Shown: one piece after another, positions 1 to 8,904 of the stretch
Layout of the letters: each line of letters opens with the position of its first letter
Numbering within the stretch: the first letter of the stretch is position 1
DNA from: DASVTR01 sp036387475
Lineage (GTDB): Bacteria > Acidobacteriota > Blastocatellia > Pyrinomonadales > Pyrinomonadaceae
Assembly: GCA_036387475.1 (NCBI GenBank)
Contig: DASVTR010000008.1
Coordinates: 186,001-250,000, forward strand
DNA length: 64,000 nt
Direction of reading: 5' to 3'
Made by a program: the position numbers and the translations under genes
The notes under the pieces: model-generated
Seen by the model: only the letters and a program-made list of their open reading frames with translations
The model's database searches: none
What the model was told of the DNA's origin: nothing

Positions 1-609
1 CTTGTCTATCAAATGGCCGTGCCCGTCAAGAAGCCCGGCGCTTACCAGTTGCGCGCGGCCCTGCGCGACGTGGTCACGGAGCGCGTCGGCTCGGCCAGCC
101 AGTTCATAGAAGTACCGGACATCGGCAAAAATCGCCTGACGGTTTCAGGGATTGTCATACAAGGGTTTGACACGGCAGCGGCGCGAAACGCCGCAACACA
201 ATCGACGCAGGCGGAAGCGGCGGCTGGGCCAACAAACGCCGCGCGCGATGCACAGGACTTGACGGACATAGTTGACCCGCAGGCCAGCCCCGCCTTGCGT
301 AGATTCCGGCATGGGATGGTGTTGCAGTACGCCTACGTCATCTACAACGCGAAGCTCGCGCCAGCGCCGCAACTGACGACGCAGATGCGTCTCTTCCGCG
401 ACGGGAAGCCCATTTTTACAGGCAAGGTCATGCCTCTTAGCCTGGCGGGCCAGAAAGACCTCAAGCGCATCAACGGCGGCGGCCTCCTCCAACTCGGCAC
501 AGACATGACGCCCGGCGAATACGTCCTGCAAGTCATCGTCACAGACGCGCTCGCCAAAGAAAAATATCGGACGGCGACGCAGTGGATGGATTTCGAGATA
601 GTCAAATAA
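1..609 (+). CDS. VWFA-related protein, C-terminal part (5' truncated)
   Basis: The frame is open from base 1 (LVYQMAVPVKKPGAYQLR...), so the gene starts left of the window and the ATG at 13 is internal. The YQM.VPVKKPGAYQLR.A.RD and SASQFIEVPDIGKNRLTVSGI segments resemble the C-terminal region of acidobacterial VWFA-related proteins as I know that family; the VWA domain itself would lie outside the window. The tail ends with LQVIVTDALAKEKYRTATQWMDFEI. Probably secreted or periplasmic. The family call is from remembered similarity of this tail only. Confidence 0.6.
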   Translation, partial: LVYQMAVPVKKPGAYQLRAALRDVVTERVGSASQFIEVPDIGKNRLTVSGIVIQGFDTAAARNAATQSTQAEAAAGPTNAARDAQDLTDIVDPQASPALRRFRHGMVLQYAYVIYNAKLAPAPQLTTQMRLFRDGKPIFTGKVMPLSLAGQKDLKRINGGGLLQLGTDMTPGEYVLQVIVTDALAKEKYRTATQWMDFEIVK

Positions 610-611
610 AA

Positions 612-685
612 AAGTGATGAGTGATGAGTAATGAGTGATGAGTTAAGAACTCTTTCCTTCACTCATTATTCATCACTCATCACTT
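612..685. repeat. Long imperfect inverted repeat between genes
   Basis: Two 25-base arms (612-636 and 661-685) are reverse complements at 24 of 25 positions and are built from repeated GTGATGA units. It lies between the stop at 609 and the selB start at 700, so the RNA would form a long hairpin that could end the upstream transcript. There is no clear T-run on the plus strand directly after it apart from CTTCTTTTCCC. Confidence 0.55.
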
Positions 686-699
686 CTTTTCCCGCTCTT

Positions 700-2616
700 A
701 TGAAATCAATCATCGTCGGCACAGCCGGACACATAGATCATGGCAAGACGGCGCTGGTGCGTGCGTTGACGGGCGTGGACGCAGACCGCCTGCCGGAAGA
801 GAAGCGGCGAGGGATTACTATTGATTTAGGGTTCGCCGAACTGGATTTGAGTGATGTCAGAATCGGCTTCGTTGACGTGCCGGGCCACGAGCGTTTCGTC
901 AAGAATATGCTGGCGGGTGCACATGGCATAGATGTGGTCGCGCTCGTCATCGCGGCGGACGAAGCCGTGATGCCGCAAACGCGCGAGCACTTCGATATTT
1001 GTCGTCTGCTCGGAGTTAACTCCGGCCTCGTCGTCATTACCAAAATTGACATGGTTGACGAAGAGTTGCTGGCCCTCGTCCGTGCAGAAGCGGAAGAGTT
1101 GGTGGCCGACTCGTTTCTCGAAGGCGCTCCAGTGCTAGAGGTGAGCGCACGCACGGGAGCCGGGATAGAGCAACTCAAACGAGCGCTCAGAGAGGTGGCG
1201 CTCAATGTTCCAGCGCGCTCAAAGGGAATGGTGGCGCGGCTGCCCGTTGACCGTGCCTTTACGATGAAAGGCTTCGGCGCGGTCGTCACCGGCACTCTCG
1301 TCGCGGGTGAGATTGCCGAGGGCGACGAGATGGAGTTGCTGCCGCAGGGAACGCGCGTGCGCGTGCGTGGGCTTCAGGTACACGGGCAGGCGGTCGAGCG
1401 CGGCATCGCGGGCCAGCGAACTGCCGTAAATCTCGGAGGCGTCGAGGCCGCTTTCATAGAGCGCGGAATGGTGCTCGCGCCTGCCAATCGCCTGCGCTCG
1501 ACGCAAGTGATGGACGTGCAGGTTGATGTGTTAAAAAGTGCGCCGCGAGCCTTGCGTTCGCGTGCGCGCGTGCGCGTGCATCTGGGCGCGGCGGAAGTTC
1601 TGGCGCGCGTGCGCGTGCTGGAAGATGCAGGCGAAATTCCGCCGGGCGCTTCCGGCTGCGCGCAGTTGCGGCTCGAAGCAGAGGTCGTCGCGCTGCCGGG
1701 CGAGCGTTTTATCCTGCGCAGCTATTCTCCGCAACAGACCGTCGCAGGTGGGCGCGTGCTCGATGCGTTTGCCGTCAGGCATCGCGGGCGCGAAGCAAAG
1801 CTCGCCAGAGAGCGATTGTTGTCCCTGACCACTGCGGAGCGTGCGACGCAAGTAGCTCTTTACGTCGAAGCGGCTGGCGAGCGCGGCCTGCGGCGTGCGG
1901 AACTGGCGGCACGCACGGGCTGGCTCGATGATGTGCTCGAACAATCTGCGGCTGAAGCCGTAGAGCAGGGCACGATTGTCGATGCCGACGGCATCTACGT
2001 CGGGCGCGAGAGCTTTGAGCGCCTTCAGCGTGCGGCGCTCTCAGAGGTCGAAGCGCATCACCGGCGTGAGCCGCTCGCGCGCGGGATGCCGCGCGAGACG
2101 CTGCGCGAGCGCCATTTCGCACACGCCGCGCCGGAAGTGTTCCGCGCCGTGTTGGCCCAACTGGAAAACGAGGGCACGCTCTTTTCCGAAAAAGATGTGG
2201 TGCGCGCCAGCGCACATAGCCTCTCGCTCTCGCCAGCCGACGCTGCTTTGCATGACCGTCTTGAGCAGGTTTACAGAACAGCCGCGCTCGAAGCACCGAC
2301 CTTAGATGAGGCTTTGGAACGCGCGGGCGGCACACAAGCGACGCGCGAGCATGGCCGCAAGATTCTCCAACTGCTGCTCGACGCGGGTGCCATCCTGCGC
2401 ATCAACAACGACTTGTTTCTGCACCGCGAAGCGCTACAGCAATTAGTCGAAAAGCTGCGCGAGTATGCTGCACAACGCGAGCCGGAGCGGTTGATTGACG
2501 TTCCGACATTCAAGGAACTCGCACACATCTCGCGCAAGTACGCCATTCCGCTTCTCGAATATCTAGACCGCGAACGTATTACACGCCGCGCTGGCGACCG
2601 TAGAATAATTTTGTAA
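700..2616 (+). CDS. selB: Selenocysteine-specific translation elongation factor SelB
   Basis: This GTPase delivers Sec-tRNA to the ribosome at UGA codons followed by a SECIS element. The N-terminus has the G1 motif GTAGHIDHGKT, the switch region RRGITIDLGFA, the DVPGHERFVKNM G3 region and TKIDM (G4), followed by EF-Tu-like domains 2 and 3 (DRAFTMKGFGAVVTGTL). The C-terminal third has the winged-helix character that binds SECIS RNA (EYLDRERITRRAGDRRII). At 638 residues it has normal SelB length. I chose the ATG at 700, where the conserved MKSIIVGTAGH begins; an in-frame ATG at 631 lies in the inverted repeat. No selA, selD or tRNA-Sec is seen in the window. Confidence 0.95.
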   Translation: MKSIIVGTAGHIDHGKTALVRALTGVDADRLPEEKRRGITIDLGFAELDLSDVRIGFVDVPGHERFVKNMLAGAHGIDVVALVIAADEAVMPQTREHFDICRLLGVNSGLVVITKIDMVDEELLALVRAEAEELVADSFLEGAPVLEVSARTGAGIEQLKRALREVALNVPARSKGMVARLPVDRAFTMKGFGAVVTGTLVAGEIAEGDEMELLPQGTRVRVRGLQVHGQAVERGIAGQRTAVNLGGVEAAFIERGMVLAPANRLRSTQVMDVQVDVLKSAPRALRSRARVRVHLGAAEVLARVRVLEDAGEIPPGASGCAQLRLEAEVVALPGERFILRSYSPQQTVAGGRVLDAFAVRHRGREAKLARERLLSLTTAERATQVALYVEAAGERGLRRAELAARTGWLDDVLEQSAAEAVEQGTIVDADGIYVGRESFERLQRAALSEVEAHHRREPLARGMPRETLRERHFAHAAPEVFRAVLAQLENEGTLFSEKDVVRASAHSLSLSPADAALHDRLEQVYRTAALEAPTLDEALERAGGTQATREHGRKILQLLLDAGAILRINNDLFLHREALQQLVEKLREYAAQREPERLIDVPTFKELAHISRKYAIPLLEYLDRERITRRAGDRRIIL

Positions 2617-2802
2617 GTAATCAGGGGTTGCTTTCCGTCGTGTTGTAGCGGTAACATGGCAGCCGAATGAAACAGCAAGGCCGCCTTTTCGGAAGGGCGG
2701 AAGTCCCGACGGGTTCTCTTCTGAACTACTAAGACTTGGCGTAACGGCTTTATCTACAGAGCCTTTATCTTTATCACTAAACAAGAACGCCGGAGGTTCA
2801 AC

Positions 2803-3021
2803 ATGAAGAGCATGGTAGACATTCTGACGTGGGTTGTGGGTTTGGCTGCGACGGGAGTCGCAATCTGGCAATATATTAAGTTTGCCAATTACCATGATGT
2901 GCAGGGGGGAAGCCATCACCTGTGGATTGCGGTTGCCGCGACGGTCGTGGCCTTTATTTGCGCGCTGATCTTCTTCGTGCGCCGCGTCAACAAGGAAGAG
3001 GAGATTCACATTACCCAGTAG
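2803..3021 (+). CDS. Small two-helix membrane protein
   Basis: A 72-residue protein starting at ATG 2803 after a good ribosome binding site (CCGGAGG). It has two predicted membrane helices (residues about 5-23 and 41-60) separated by a short loop with His residues (NYHDVQGGSHH), and ends in a charged tail (RRVNKEEEIHITQ). I do not recognise a family. It stands alone between selB and another small membrane protein. Confidence 0.7.
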   Translation: MKSMVDILTWVVGLAATGVAIWQYIKFANYHDVQGGSHHLWIAVAATVVAFICALIFFVRRVNKEEEIHITQ

Positions 3022-3089
3022 GGGGCGACTACAGAGCACGCTTGAGCGCGCGCTCAGAGTAGCCGTCTCTTGCGGACGAACGCCTGATT

Positions 3090-3120
3090 GCCGCACACTT
3101 CCGTCAAAGACGTGTGCGGC
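3090..3120 (+). terminator. Hairpin after the small membrane protein gene
   Basis: A perfect 9-bp stem GCCGCACAC/GTGTGCGGC with a 13-base loop, about 70 bases after the stop at 3021. There is no T-run after it, so intrinsic termination is only possible, not clear. Confidence 0.35.
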
Positions 3121-3251
3121 TGTAGCCCCGAATCTATCGGGACTTTGATTGTGCCGCCGTTTGCGCCGACGCGAGCCAACACCTGCCCGCGCGCAAACGG
3201 CGCTTTGGTTTGTTCTCGCTTCCATTACTTTCATCTCAGAGGAGAAAACGT

Positions 3252-3608
3252 TTGATAGCCCTAGCGATACCCCTGATGCTCGCGCAGTCTGAAGCCTCCG
3301 TCTATAATCTGCCGTCATATTTTACGCCCATCTTTATCGCGCTCCTGGTCGCAGGCGCCCTGGGCTGGCTGGTTGCAGCCGTGCTCGGTTTTGCGCGCGC
3401 ACGCGCTTTCGGCGCTTCAACGCGCTGGTTCTCTCTGGCCGCGCTGAGCCTCCTTGTTTATCATCTGCAATGGTTGGCGCTGGTGTTCACCATGACCTTA
3501 AACGATTCAAAGCTGGTTTTCATAGTTCTCGCCACGCTCAATCTGTTCGTCGTGTTGGGGGCGGTCTGCACCATCATCGGCTTCGTGCGGCTGACGACTC
3601 CGCGCTGA
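3252..3608 (+). CDS. Multi-pass membrane protein of unknown function
   Basis: About 118 residues with three or four hydrophobic helices (around IFIALLVAGALGWLVAAVLGF, WFSLAALSLLVYHLQWLALVF and LVFIVLATLNLFVVLGAVCTII). The start is the TTG at 3252, which has AGAGGAG 8 bases upstream; an in-frame TTG at 3210 has no such site. No family recognised. It ends 43 bp before the glycoside hydrolase start and may be co-transcribed with it. Confidence 0.6.
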   Translation: MIALAIPLMLAQSEASVYNLPSYFTPIFIALLVAGALGWLVAAVLGFARARAFGASTRWFSLAALSLLVYHLQWLALVFTMTLNDSKLVFIVLATLNLFVVLGAVCTIIGFVRLTTPR

Positions 3609-3650
3609 CGCTATTTGCCTGCCTCGCCTGCTTTTCGGTATTCTGCTTTT

Positions 3651-5447
3651 ATGGGTAAGAAGTTGCTTCTCTTGCTCGCGTTCACACTCGTTGTGGGCGC
3701 GGCAATTTTCTTTGCGGCGCAGCGCAACAACATACGGCCTGCACGGCCCGGCTTTGTGGCGACGCGCGGCGCGCGATTCGTGATAGACAATCGGGCGTTT
3801 CGTTTTGTCGGCGCAAACGTCTCCGTGATGTACCGCGAAGAAGACCGCTCGCGGATGCCTGAGACGCTGCGCGTTGCTGCGGCAGACGGCGTGCGCGTCG
3901 TCCGCGTGTGGGCCTTCGGCGAGGGCGGGGAAGAGTCTAACGTCAAATCCATCGGCGGCGACCGCAACGACTGGCCGCGCCAGCATCCTTTCCGCTTCGC
4001 TCCAAACGAATGGAACGAAGAAGCCTTCGTCCATCTTGACCGGGTGCTGGCAGAGGCCGCGCGCAATAATCTTCGCGTGCAACTCTGCCTGACTAATTGG
4101 TGGCGCGACACGGGCGGCGTGACGCAGTATCTCAAGTGGGCTGGCATCGGGGATGCGGCTGACGACACGAAGCCTTACGGCATCAACGTAGACCGCGCCA
4201 TGCAGTTCTATACGAATGAAACCACGCGCCGCCTCTATCGCGAGCACGTAGAAAAAATCGTCATGCGCCGCAACACCGTCACGGGTACACTCTACCGCGA
4301 CGACCCCATCATCATGGGCTACGAATTAATGAACGAGGCGCAAGCTCCGACGGGGCGCTGGAATGAGCGCCGCGCATGGGTTGCGGAGATGAGCGCCTAC
4401 ATCAAGTCGCTCGACCCGGATCATCTCGTCACGCCCGGAACGTGGGGTTATCGCTCGGCTGTCGAGCGGCGCGAGTGGCTCGAAGAGCACCGCCTTCCCG
4501 ACATTGATTTCTGCGACGTACACAACTACCCGCGCGACGATTTGGACAGCTACGTAGAATCGCCGCAAGCGCTGCGTGAGTTCATAGATAATCGCGCGGC
4601 AGCATCCTTCTCTCTTAACAAGCCGCTCCTTTTGGGCGAGTTCGGGATGGGGCCGGAAGGCTACAAAAGCGTCTCGGAAGCAGAGTGGTACCGCGCCTAC
4701 TTTGAAAGCGCGGCGCAGGCGGGTGTGGGTGGAGCGATGTTCTGGATTCTCACGCCAGACCCGCAACGCGGCTATGGCATCTCTTACACTACGCCGCGCG
4801 ACGAACCCGTCCGCGCAGAACTACGCCGCGCCGCAGACCTCTTCGCCTCGCAACAGGACAGCAATCCGCCACCGCACCTTTTAGACGCCGACCAGCATCT
4901 CATTCCGCGCCAGTTCGCCTTCAAACAGCCGGACAATGACCCGTCTACGTTGCCGGAAAGTGCGAGTCTTGATGATGGCGGAACGCTCTATCTCTTTAAG
5001 CCGGAGATGGCCGGGAGCGGTCGGTTTGAAAAGCTGGGCGGAGGGCAGGGCTACATCTGGGGCAGCGGTATGGGCTTTTTCGAATACATTGTGCCTGCGC
5101 GAGATGGTTGGCGGCGAGTCGGCAAGATAGTCGTGCGTGCTCACATACAACCCACCTTGCCCTGGGATGCGCACCCGCCCGCGACGGCGACGCGTGTGAC
5201 GCTCTTGATTAACGGCACGGACTGCGGCTCGCGTCTGATTCCCGTCGAAGACCCGAAGCGCGCCGTCACGCAGGAATGGATTGTCACTTCGCTCGGCGTG
5301 CGCCTGCAAGCCGCGCGCGGCCTGCCGCTCTCAATTCGCTTCGCCGTCAAGCCCGACGCAGACTTACCTTACGGGCTGAATATCTCTAATTATCCAGAGG
5401 GTTACTCCGACAAAGAAGTCAGACCGATTCAAGTCGAAGTGAGATAA
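3651..5447 (+). CDS. Membrane-anchored GH5-like glycoside hydrolase (mannanase/cellulase fold)
   Basis: About 598 residues from ATG 3651; an in-frame ATG at 3615 would place 12 extra residues before the membrane signal LLLLLAFTLVVGAAIFFAA. The catalytic (beta/alpha)8 domain covers roughly residues 30-395: RFVGANVSVMYREED at the first strand, GYELMNEAQ with the expected acid/base Glu, VHNYPRDDL, and LLLGEFGMG with the expected nucleophile Glu, then GGAMFWIL. The last 190 residues look like a beta-sandwich (RVTLLINGTDCGSRLIPVEDP). The exact substrate (mannan, beta-glucan) cannot be told. A second GH5-like gene, frameshifted, lies at 47,714. Confidence 0.8.
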   Translation: MGKKLLLLLAFTLVVGAAIFFAAQRNNIRPARPGFVATRGARFVIDNRAFRFVGANVSVMYREEDRSRMPETLRVAAADGVRVVRVWAFGEGGEESNVKSIGGDRNDWPRQHPFRFAPNEWNEEAFVHLDRVLAEAARNNLRVQLCLTNWWRDTGGVTQYLKWAGIGDAADDTKPYGINVDRAMQFYTNETTRRLYREHVEKIVMRRNTVTGTLYRDDPIIMGYELMNEAQAPTGRWNERRAWVAEMSAYIKSLDPDHLVTPGTWGYRSAVERREWLEEHRLPDIDFCDVHNYPRDDLDSYVESPQALREFIDNRAAASFSLNKPLLLGEFGMGPEGYKSVSEAEWYRAYFESAAQAGVGGAMFWILTPDPQRGYGISYTTPRDEPVRAELRRAADLFASQQDSNPPPHLLDADQHLIPRQFAFKQPDNDPSTLPESASLDDGGTLYLFKPEMAGSGRFEKLGGGQGYIWGSGMGFFEYIVPARDGWRRVGKIVVRAHIQPTLPWDAHPPATATRVTLLINGTDCGSRLIPVEDPKRAVTQEWIVTSLGVRLQAARGLPLSIRFAVKPDADLPYGLNISNYPEGYSDKEVRPIQVEVR

Positions 5448-5458
5448 GAAAGGCGAGG

Positions 5459-5549
5459 GGTAAAGGGGGAAGAGGGTAAACGGTTAAATGGGTAGAAGGA
5501 ATGACTGTTGTTTCAGCACCTCTTCCTTTTACCCTCTTCCCCCTTTACC
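5459..5549. terminator. Bidirectional long hairpin between convergent genes
   Basis: A perfect 22-bp inverted repeat (arms 5459-5480 and 5528-5549, purine-rich GGTAAAGGGGGAAGAGGGTA on one side) lies between the convergent GH5-like gene and hemB. Its position suits a two-way transcription stop. The arm style resembles the repeat at 612-685. Confidence 0.55.
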
Positions 5550-5569
5550 TTTTACCCCGCAAGCTTTTC

Positions 5570-6547
5570 TCATCCTTGCTTAAGAGCGCTCACGGCTTCC
5601 TGCGCGTAGTAGGTAATGATGATGTCCGCCCCGGCGCGTTTGATGCTCGTCAAGGTTTCGAGCATGACGCGCCGCTCGTCTATCCAGCCCCTTTGGGCCG
5701 CCGCCTTAATCATCGCGTACTCGCCGGAGACATGATAGGCAGCAAGCGGCAAATCGAACCTGTCGCGCACCATCCGCACGATGTCCAGATAAGCGGTCGC
5801 AGGTTTGACCATCAGGATGTCAGCGCCTTCTGTGTAATCAAGCTCGGCTTCGCGCAGGGCCTCGCGCGCGTTGGCCGCGTCCATCTGGTACGCGCGGCGG
5901 TCGCCGAAGGCTGGCGCACTGTCGGCTGCTTCACGAAACGGGCCGTAGAAAGCCGACGAGTACTTGACGGCATAAGACATGATCGCCACCTGATCGAAAC
6001 CCGCTCCATCCAGCGCCGCGCGAATCGCCCCGACCTGCCCGTCCATCATTGCTGACGGCGCGATGACCTCAACTCCCGCCTCAGCCTGGCTGACGGCGGT
6101 GCGTGCGAGCAATTCAAGAGACTCGTCATTCAACACCTCACTGCTGCGCACGATTCCACAATGACCATGCGACGTGTATTCGCACAAACACGTGTCGGCG
6201 ATAATAACAAGGTCGGGCACGGCGCGGCGCAGAGCACGCGCGGCCTGCTGCACAATGCCATTCTCTGCATAAGCGCCGGAAGCCATTTCATCCTTCGCCT
6301 CCGGCAGGCCAAACAGAATGATGCCACGAATCCCCAACTCGTAAGCCGCCGTCGCTTCACGCACAATCTCGTCCACGGACAGATTAAACACGCCGGGCAT
6401 CGAAGGCACTTCGCGGCGCACGCCGCTTCCCGCGCAAGCGAATAACGGCAGCACAAAATCCTCGCGCGCCAAACGCGCCTCGCGCACCAGCGCCCGCAAA
6501 GGCTCGCGCCGCCTTAATCTACGCGGACGATGAACAAGCTCAGACAT
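5570..6547 (-). CDS. hemB: Delta-aminolevulinic acid dehydratase (porphobilinogen synthase)
   Basis: Condenses two 5-aminolevulinate molecules to porphobilinogen, the first common step of tetrapyrrole (heme) synthesis, in the cytoplasm. Visible signatures are the metal-binding cysteine cluster DTCLCEYTSHGHCG, the first active-site lysine in MSYAVKYSSAFYGPFR, the Schiff-base lysine in GADILMVKPA, and AAYHVSGEYAMIKAAA. The three Cys suggest a zinc-dependent active site. The start at 6547 (MSELVHRPRR) follows GGGAGGGG; an ATG 10 codons upstream is less likely. Length of about 325 residues is normal. Confidence 0.96.
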   Translation of the reverse strand: MSELVHRPRRLRRREPLRALVREARLAREDFVLPLFACAGSGVRREVPSMPGVFNLSVDEIVREATAAYELGIRGIILFGLPEAKDEMASGAYAENGIVQQAARALRRAVPDLVIIADTCLCEYTSHGHCGIVRSSEVLNDESLELLARTAVSQAEAGVEVIAPSAMMDGQVGAIRAALDGAGFDQVAIMSYAVKYSSAFYGPFREAADSAPAFGDRRAYQMDAANAREALREAELDYTEGADILMVKPATAYLDIVRMVRDRFDLPLAAYHVSGEYAMIKAAAQRGWIDERRVMLETLTSIKRAGADIIITYYAQEAVSALKQG

Positions 6548-6777
6548 CCCTTCAATCCCCTCCCGGCAACTCTTCAAGGTGGCAAAATAATACGCGCCCG
6601 CGCCCTCATCACCAAACGCACGCCAGGAGTTAAGAGATCGCCAGCGACGCTTTAAAGAAGTCTCGCCCTCTTTAGAAAACTAGGGTATTATTCCGAAGAA
6701 AGCTGATGCAAGCTGAGCTATTATTCACGCTCACAGGCTAGACCAAGCCTTACGGTCTGTAGCCCTCTCACAACTGT

Positions 6778-8313
6778 ATGGCAAAGTCAGGCGATAAGAT
6801 TGGCCCGTACACCCTTGTCAGTAAACTGGGTCGAGGTGCGTTCGGGGTCGTCTGGTTGGCTGAGAAGCGTACCGCCATCACGACAACAAAAGTCGCCATC
6901 AAAATCCCCAACGATGAAGACGTTGATTTAGAAGCAGTCAAGCAGGAAGCCTCACTATGGGTACACGCGAGCGGCCATCCTAATGTCTTGCCAATCATTG
7001 ATGCCGACATCCACGACGAACAAGTAATTATCGTAAGCGAGTACGCTCCGGATGGTTCTTTATCGAAGTGGCTGGACAAGCACGGCGGCAAAGCGCCCTC
7101 GCTCGAATCAGCAATAGAGATGACGCTCGGCATTCTCGCCGGCTTACAGCATCTTCACGAGCGAGGAATTATTCATCGAGACCTCAAGCCCGATAACATT
7201 CTTCTGCAAAGGGAAACGCCGCGCCTTGCTGATTTCGGCATCGCCAGAATTCTGAAAACTACGTCCAGGAGCACTATCGCAACCGGCACGCCTTCGTACA
7301 TGCCGCCGGAGGCTTTCGATGGGAAGCGTAGCGAGCAGACGGATATTTGGTCTGTCGGAGTGATTTTCTATCAACTGTTAAGCGGGAGGTTGCCTTTTCC
7401 GCAGGCCGAGATTACTGCGCTGATTGGGGCGATAGTTACTAAAGAGCCATTGCCGTTACCCGACGCGATTCCTGCGCCGGTAAAGAAGATAGTTGAGAAA
7501 GCTTTACAGAAGAGTGCCGATGCGCGTTTCAATTCCGCCGCTCAGATGAACAGGGCGCTGCGTGGGGCAGCGTCTCATCTGTTCTACAAAGATGCCGAGG
7601 AAGAGAAAGCTTACGCTGCCCCGACCATTGTCGCTCATCTGAACGCGCCGAGTCCGAGCACGCCCGCGCCGACCGAGCCTTTACCATCAACGCCGACTCC
7701 TATCAATTCGGCTGAAACTTTGAAGCTCACATCCTCGAACGCTCAGCCTGCGGGGAAAGCGCAGCCCGTCGCGCCTTATCAAAGCACAGGGCGCAAGTCC
7801 TTCTTAATTTTGGCGCTCCTTTCTCTGGCCCTGCTCGTCGGTGTTTTTGTTGCTTATCGAAATACTCGTGAAAGCAGCGGTAAGAACTTTGACTCGTCTG
7901 AACTAAATACAAACAGCTCCGGCAAGAGTCTTCCTAAGACTCAAGCCAGTGCTTCTCCGAGTCCTATCCCGACGCCTTCGCCGACTCCTGAAGAAATAGA
8001 CCTTGCCGGAACTACCTGGACGGAAAGAGACACTTCGAGCGGGGAAGTGAATGTTCGTGGCATTGAGTTCAAAAGCGGAGGGAAGTTTTATTCAATCATC
8101 TACGGGGAGCGAGAAGACGAGGAAGCTCTCGGCAGGTGGACTCAACAAGGTAGTTCGATCAGTGTCAGATGGCCTTCGGAGACACCATTTCATTTTAGTT
8201 ATAAAGGCGCAGGCACTATTGACGAAGATGTGATGAGGCTGAATTTAACCTTCATTGATAATCAAGGTGGTGTTGCAAACAACGAACGCTGGGTACTTCG
8301 CAGGACACGCTAA
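6778..8313 (+). CDS. Membrane-anchored Hanks-type serine/threonine protein kinase
   Basis: The kinase domain covers roughly residues 10-265: glycine loop LGRGAFGVV, catalytic Lys42 in VAIKIP, HRDLKPDNILL with the catalytic Asp, DFGIARI, and TGTPSYMPPEA at the activation segment. A Pro/Thr-rich linker follows, then one membrane helix (about residues 341-361, FLILALLSLALLVGVFVAY), so the last 150 residues are outside the membrane. That outer part has a second Ser/Pro-rich spacer and a small beta-rich domain (GTTWTERDTSSGEVNVRGIEFKSGG) that could be a sensor. It is a single gene with no phosphatase beside it. Substrates are unknown. Confidence 0.93.
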   Translation: MAKSGDKIGPYTLVSKLGRGAFGVVWLAEKRTAITTTKVAIKIPNDEDVDLEAVKQEASLWVHASGHPNVLPIIDADIHDEQVIIVSEYAPDGSLSKWLDKHGGKAPSLESAIEMTLGILAGLQHLHERGIIHRDLKPDNILLQRETPRLADFGIARILKTTSRSTIATGTPSYMPPEAFDGKRSEQTDIWSVGVIFYQLLSGRLPFPQAEITALIGAIVTKEPLPLPDAIPAPVKKIVEKALQKSADARFNSAAQMNRALRGAASHLFYKDAEEEKAYAAPTIVAHLNAPSPSTPAPTEPLPSTPTPINSAETLKLTSSNAQPAGKAQPVAPYQSTGRKSFLILALLSLALLVGVFVAYRNTRESSGKNFDSSELNTNSSGKSLPKTQASASPSPIPTPSPTPEEIDLAGTTWTERDTSSGEVNVRGIEFKSGGKFYSIIYGEREDEEALGRWTQQGSSISVRWPSETPFHFSYKGAGTIDEDVMRLNLTFIDNQGGVANNERWVLRRTR

Positions 8314-8463
8314 ACCGCTAAAGCTAGTCGGCATCGTATCACCCTCTCAGCATGACACGTTGAAAAACACGCCGGAGGATGAAACGTGTATTTCAAGTAA
8401 CTTTGTCGGCTTAACGTGTAATTGACTACCCTCAAAAATCCTAGTAAATTCTACTGCTTCTAT

Positions 8464-8540
8464 GGCGGGGTAGCTCAGCTGGTCAGAGCGTGGGATTCAT
8501 AACCCCAAGGTCGGGAGTTCAAGCCTCCCCCCCGCTACCA
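8464..8540 (+). tRNA. tRNA with CAT anticodon (tRNA-Met type)
   Basis: A cloverleaf can be drawn: acceptor GGCGGGG with CCCCGCT (first pair G-T), D arm AGCTCAGCTGGTCAGAGC, anticodon loop TTCATAA with CAT at 8498-8500, T stem GGGAG/CTCCC with loop TTCAAGC, discriminator A, and CCA encoded at 8538-8540. The anticodon stem has one mismatch next to the loop. Elongator Met is most likely, but a tRNA-Ile(CAT) read after lysidine modification cannot be excluded. Confidence 0.93.
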
Positions 8541-8904
8541 ATCCTTTCAAGCACTTACAGCTACCTCATGAGGTTGCTGTTCCAGTATTGTAGGGACTTT
8601 TGCAGGGACTCCAATTTCGTTTTGCCCTCCAACATTCTTTCTCACTAAAGCATCAACAGCAGCTTGCTTCGTCTCTGAGTACGAGTGTGTGTAACCATCC
8701 GTCACTTCCTTTTAAGGATTTGATACGCCGTTTGCCGGGTGGGGCGGCTTGCCCCTATCTTCTTTTACGCATAATCCTTCATCCGGTAACAAGTAAGCCT
8801 TGAATATTCCTCAAGCTGTAAACTTTTGACAGTGACCCATCGCTAGTTCTACACTTTTCGGGTCGACGCCTTTTTTTACACTTCTTGAAGCGAGTAATTA
8901 TCAC
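8541..8904. other. Intergenic region downstream of the tRNA
   Basis: 364 bases with no supported gene. No integrase, direct repeat of the tRNA 3' end or other sign of an integrated element could be found in the window. It carries the leader of the gene at 8905, for which I see no strong ribosome binding site. Confidence 0.5.

Noticed and set aside
1531..2335. Long minus-strand open frames inside selB (and similar ones inside the M36 and NTPase genes)
   Set aside because: Shadows of high-GC coding sequence in other frames; the plus-strand or minus-strand genes with conserved motifs explain these regions.
2617..2802. Possible tRNA-Sec or SECIS element near selB
   Set aside because: No cloverleaf with TCA anticodon and no long acceptor stem could be drawn in this region.
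8541..8904. Prophage or island insertion at the tRNA 3' end
   Set aside because: No integrase gene and no repeat of the tRNA end was found in the window.
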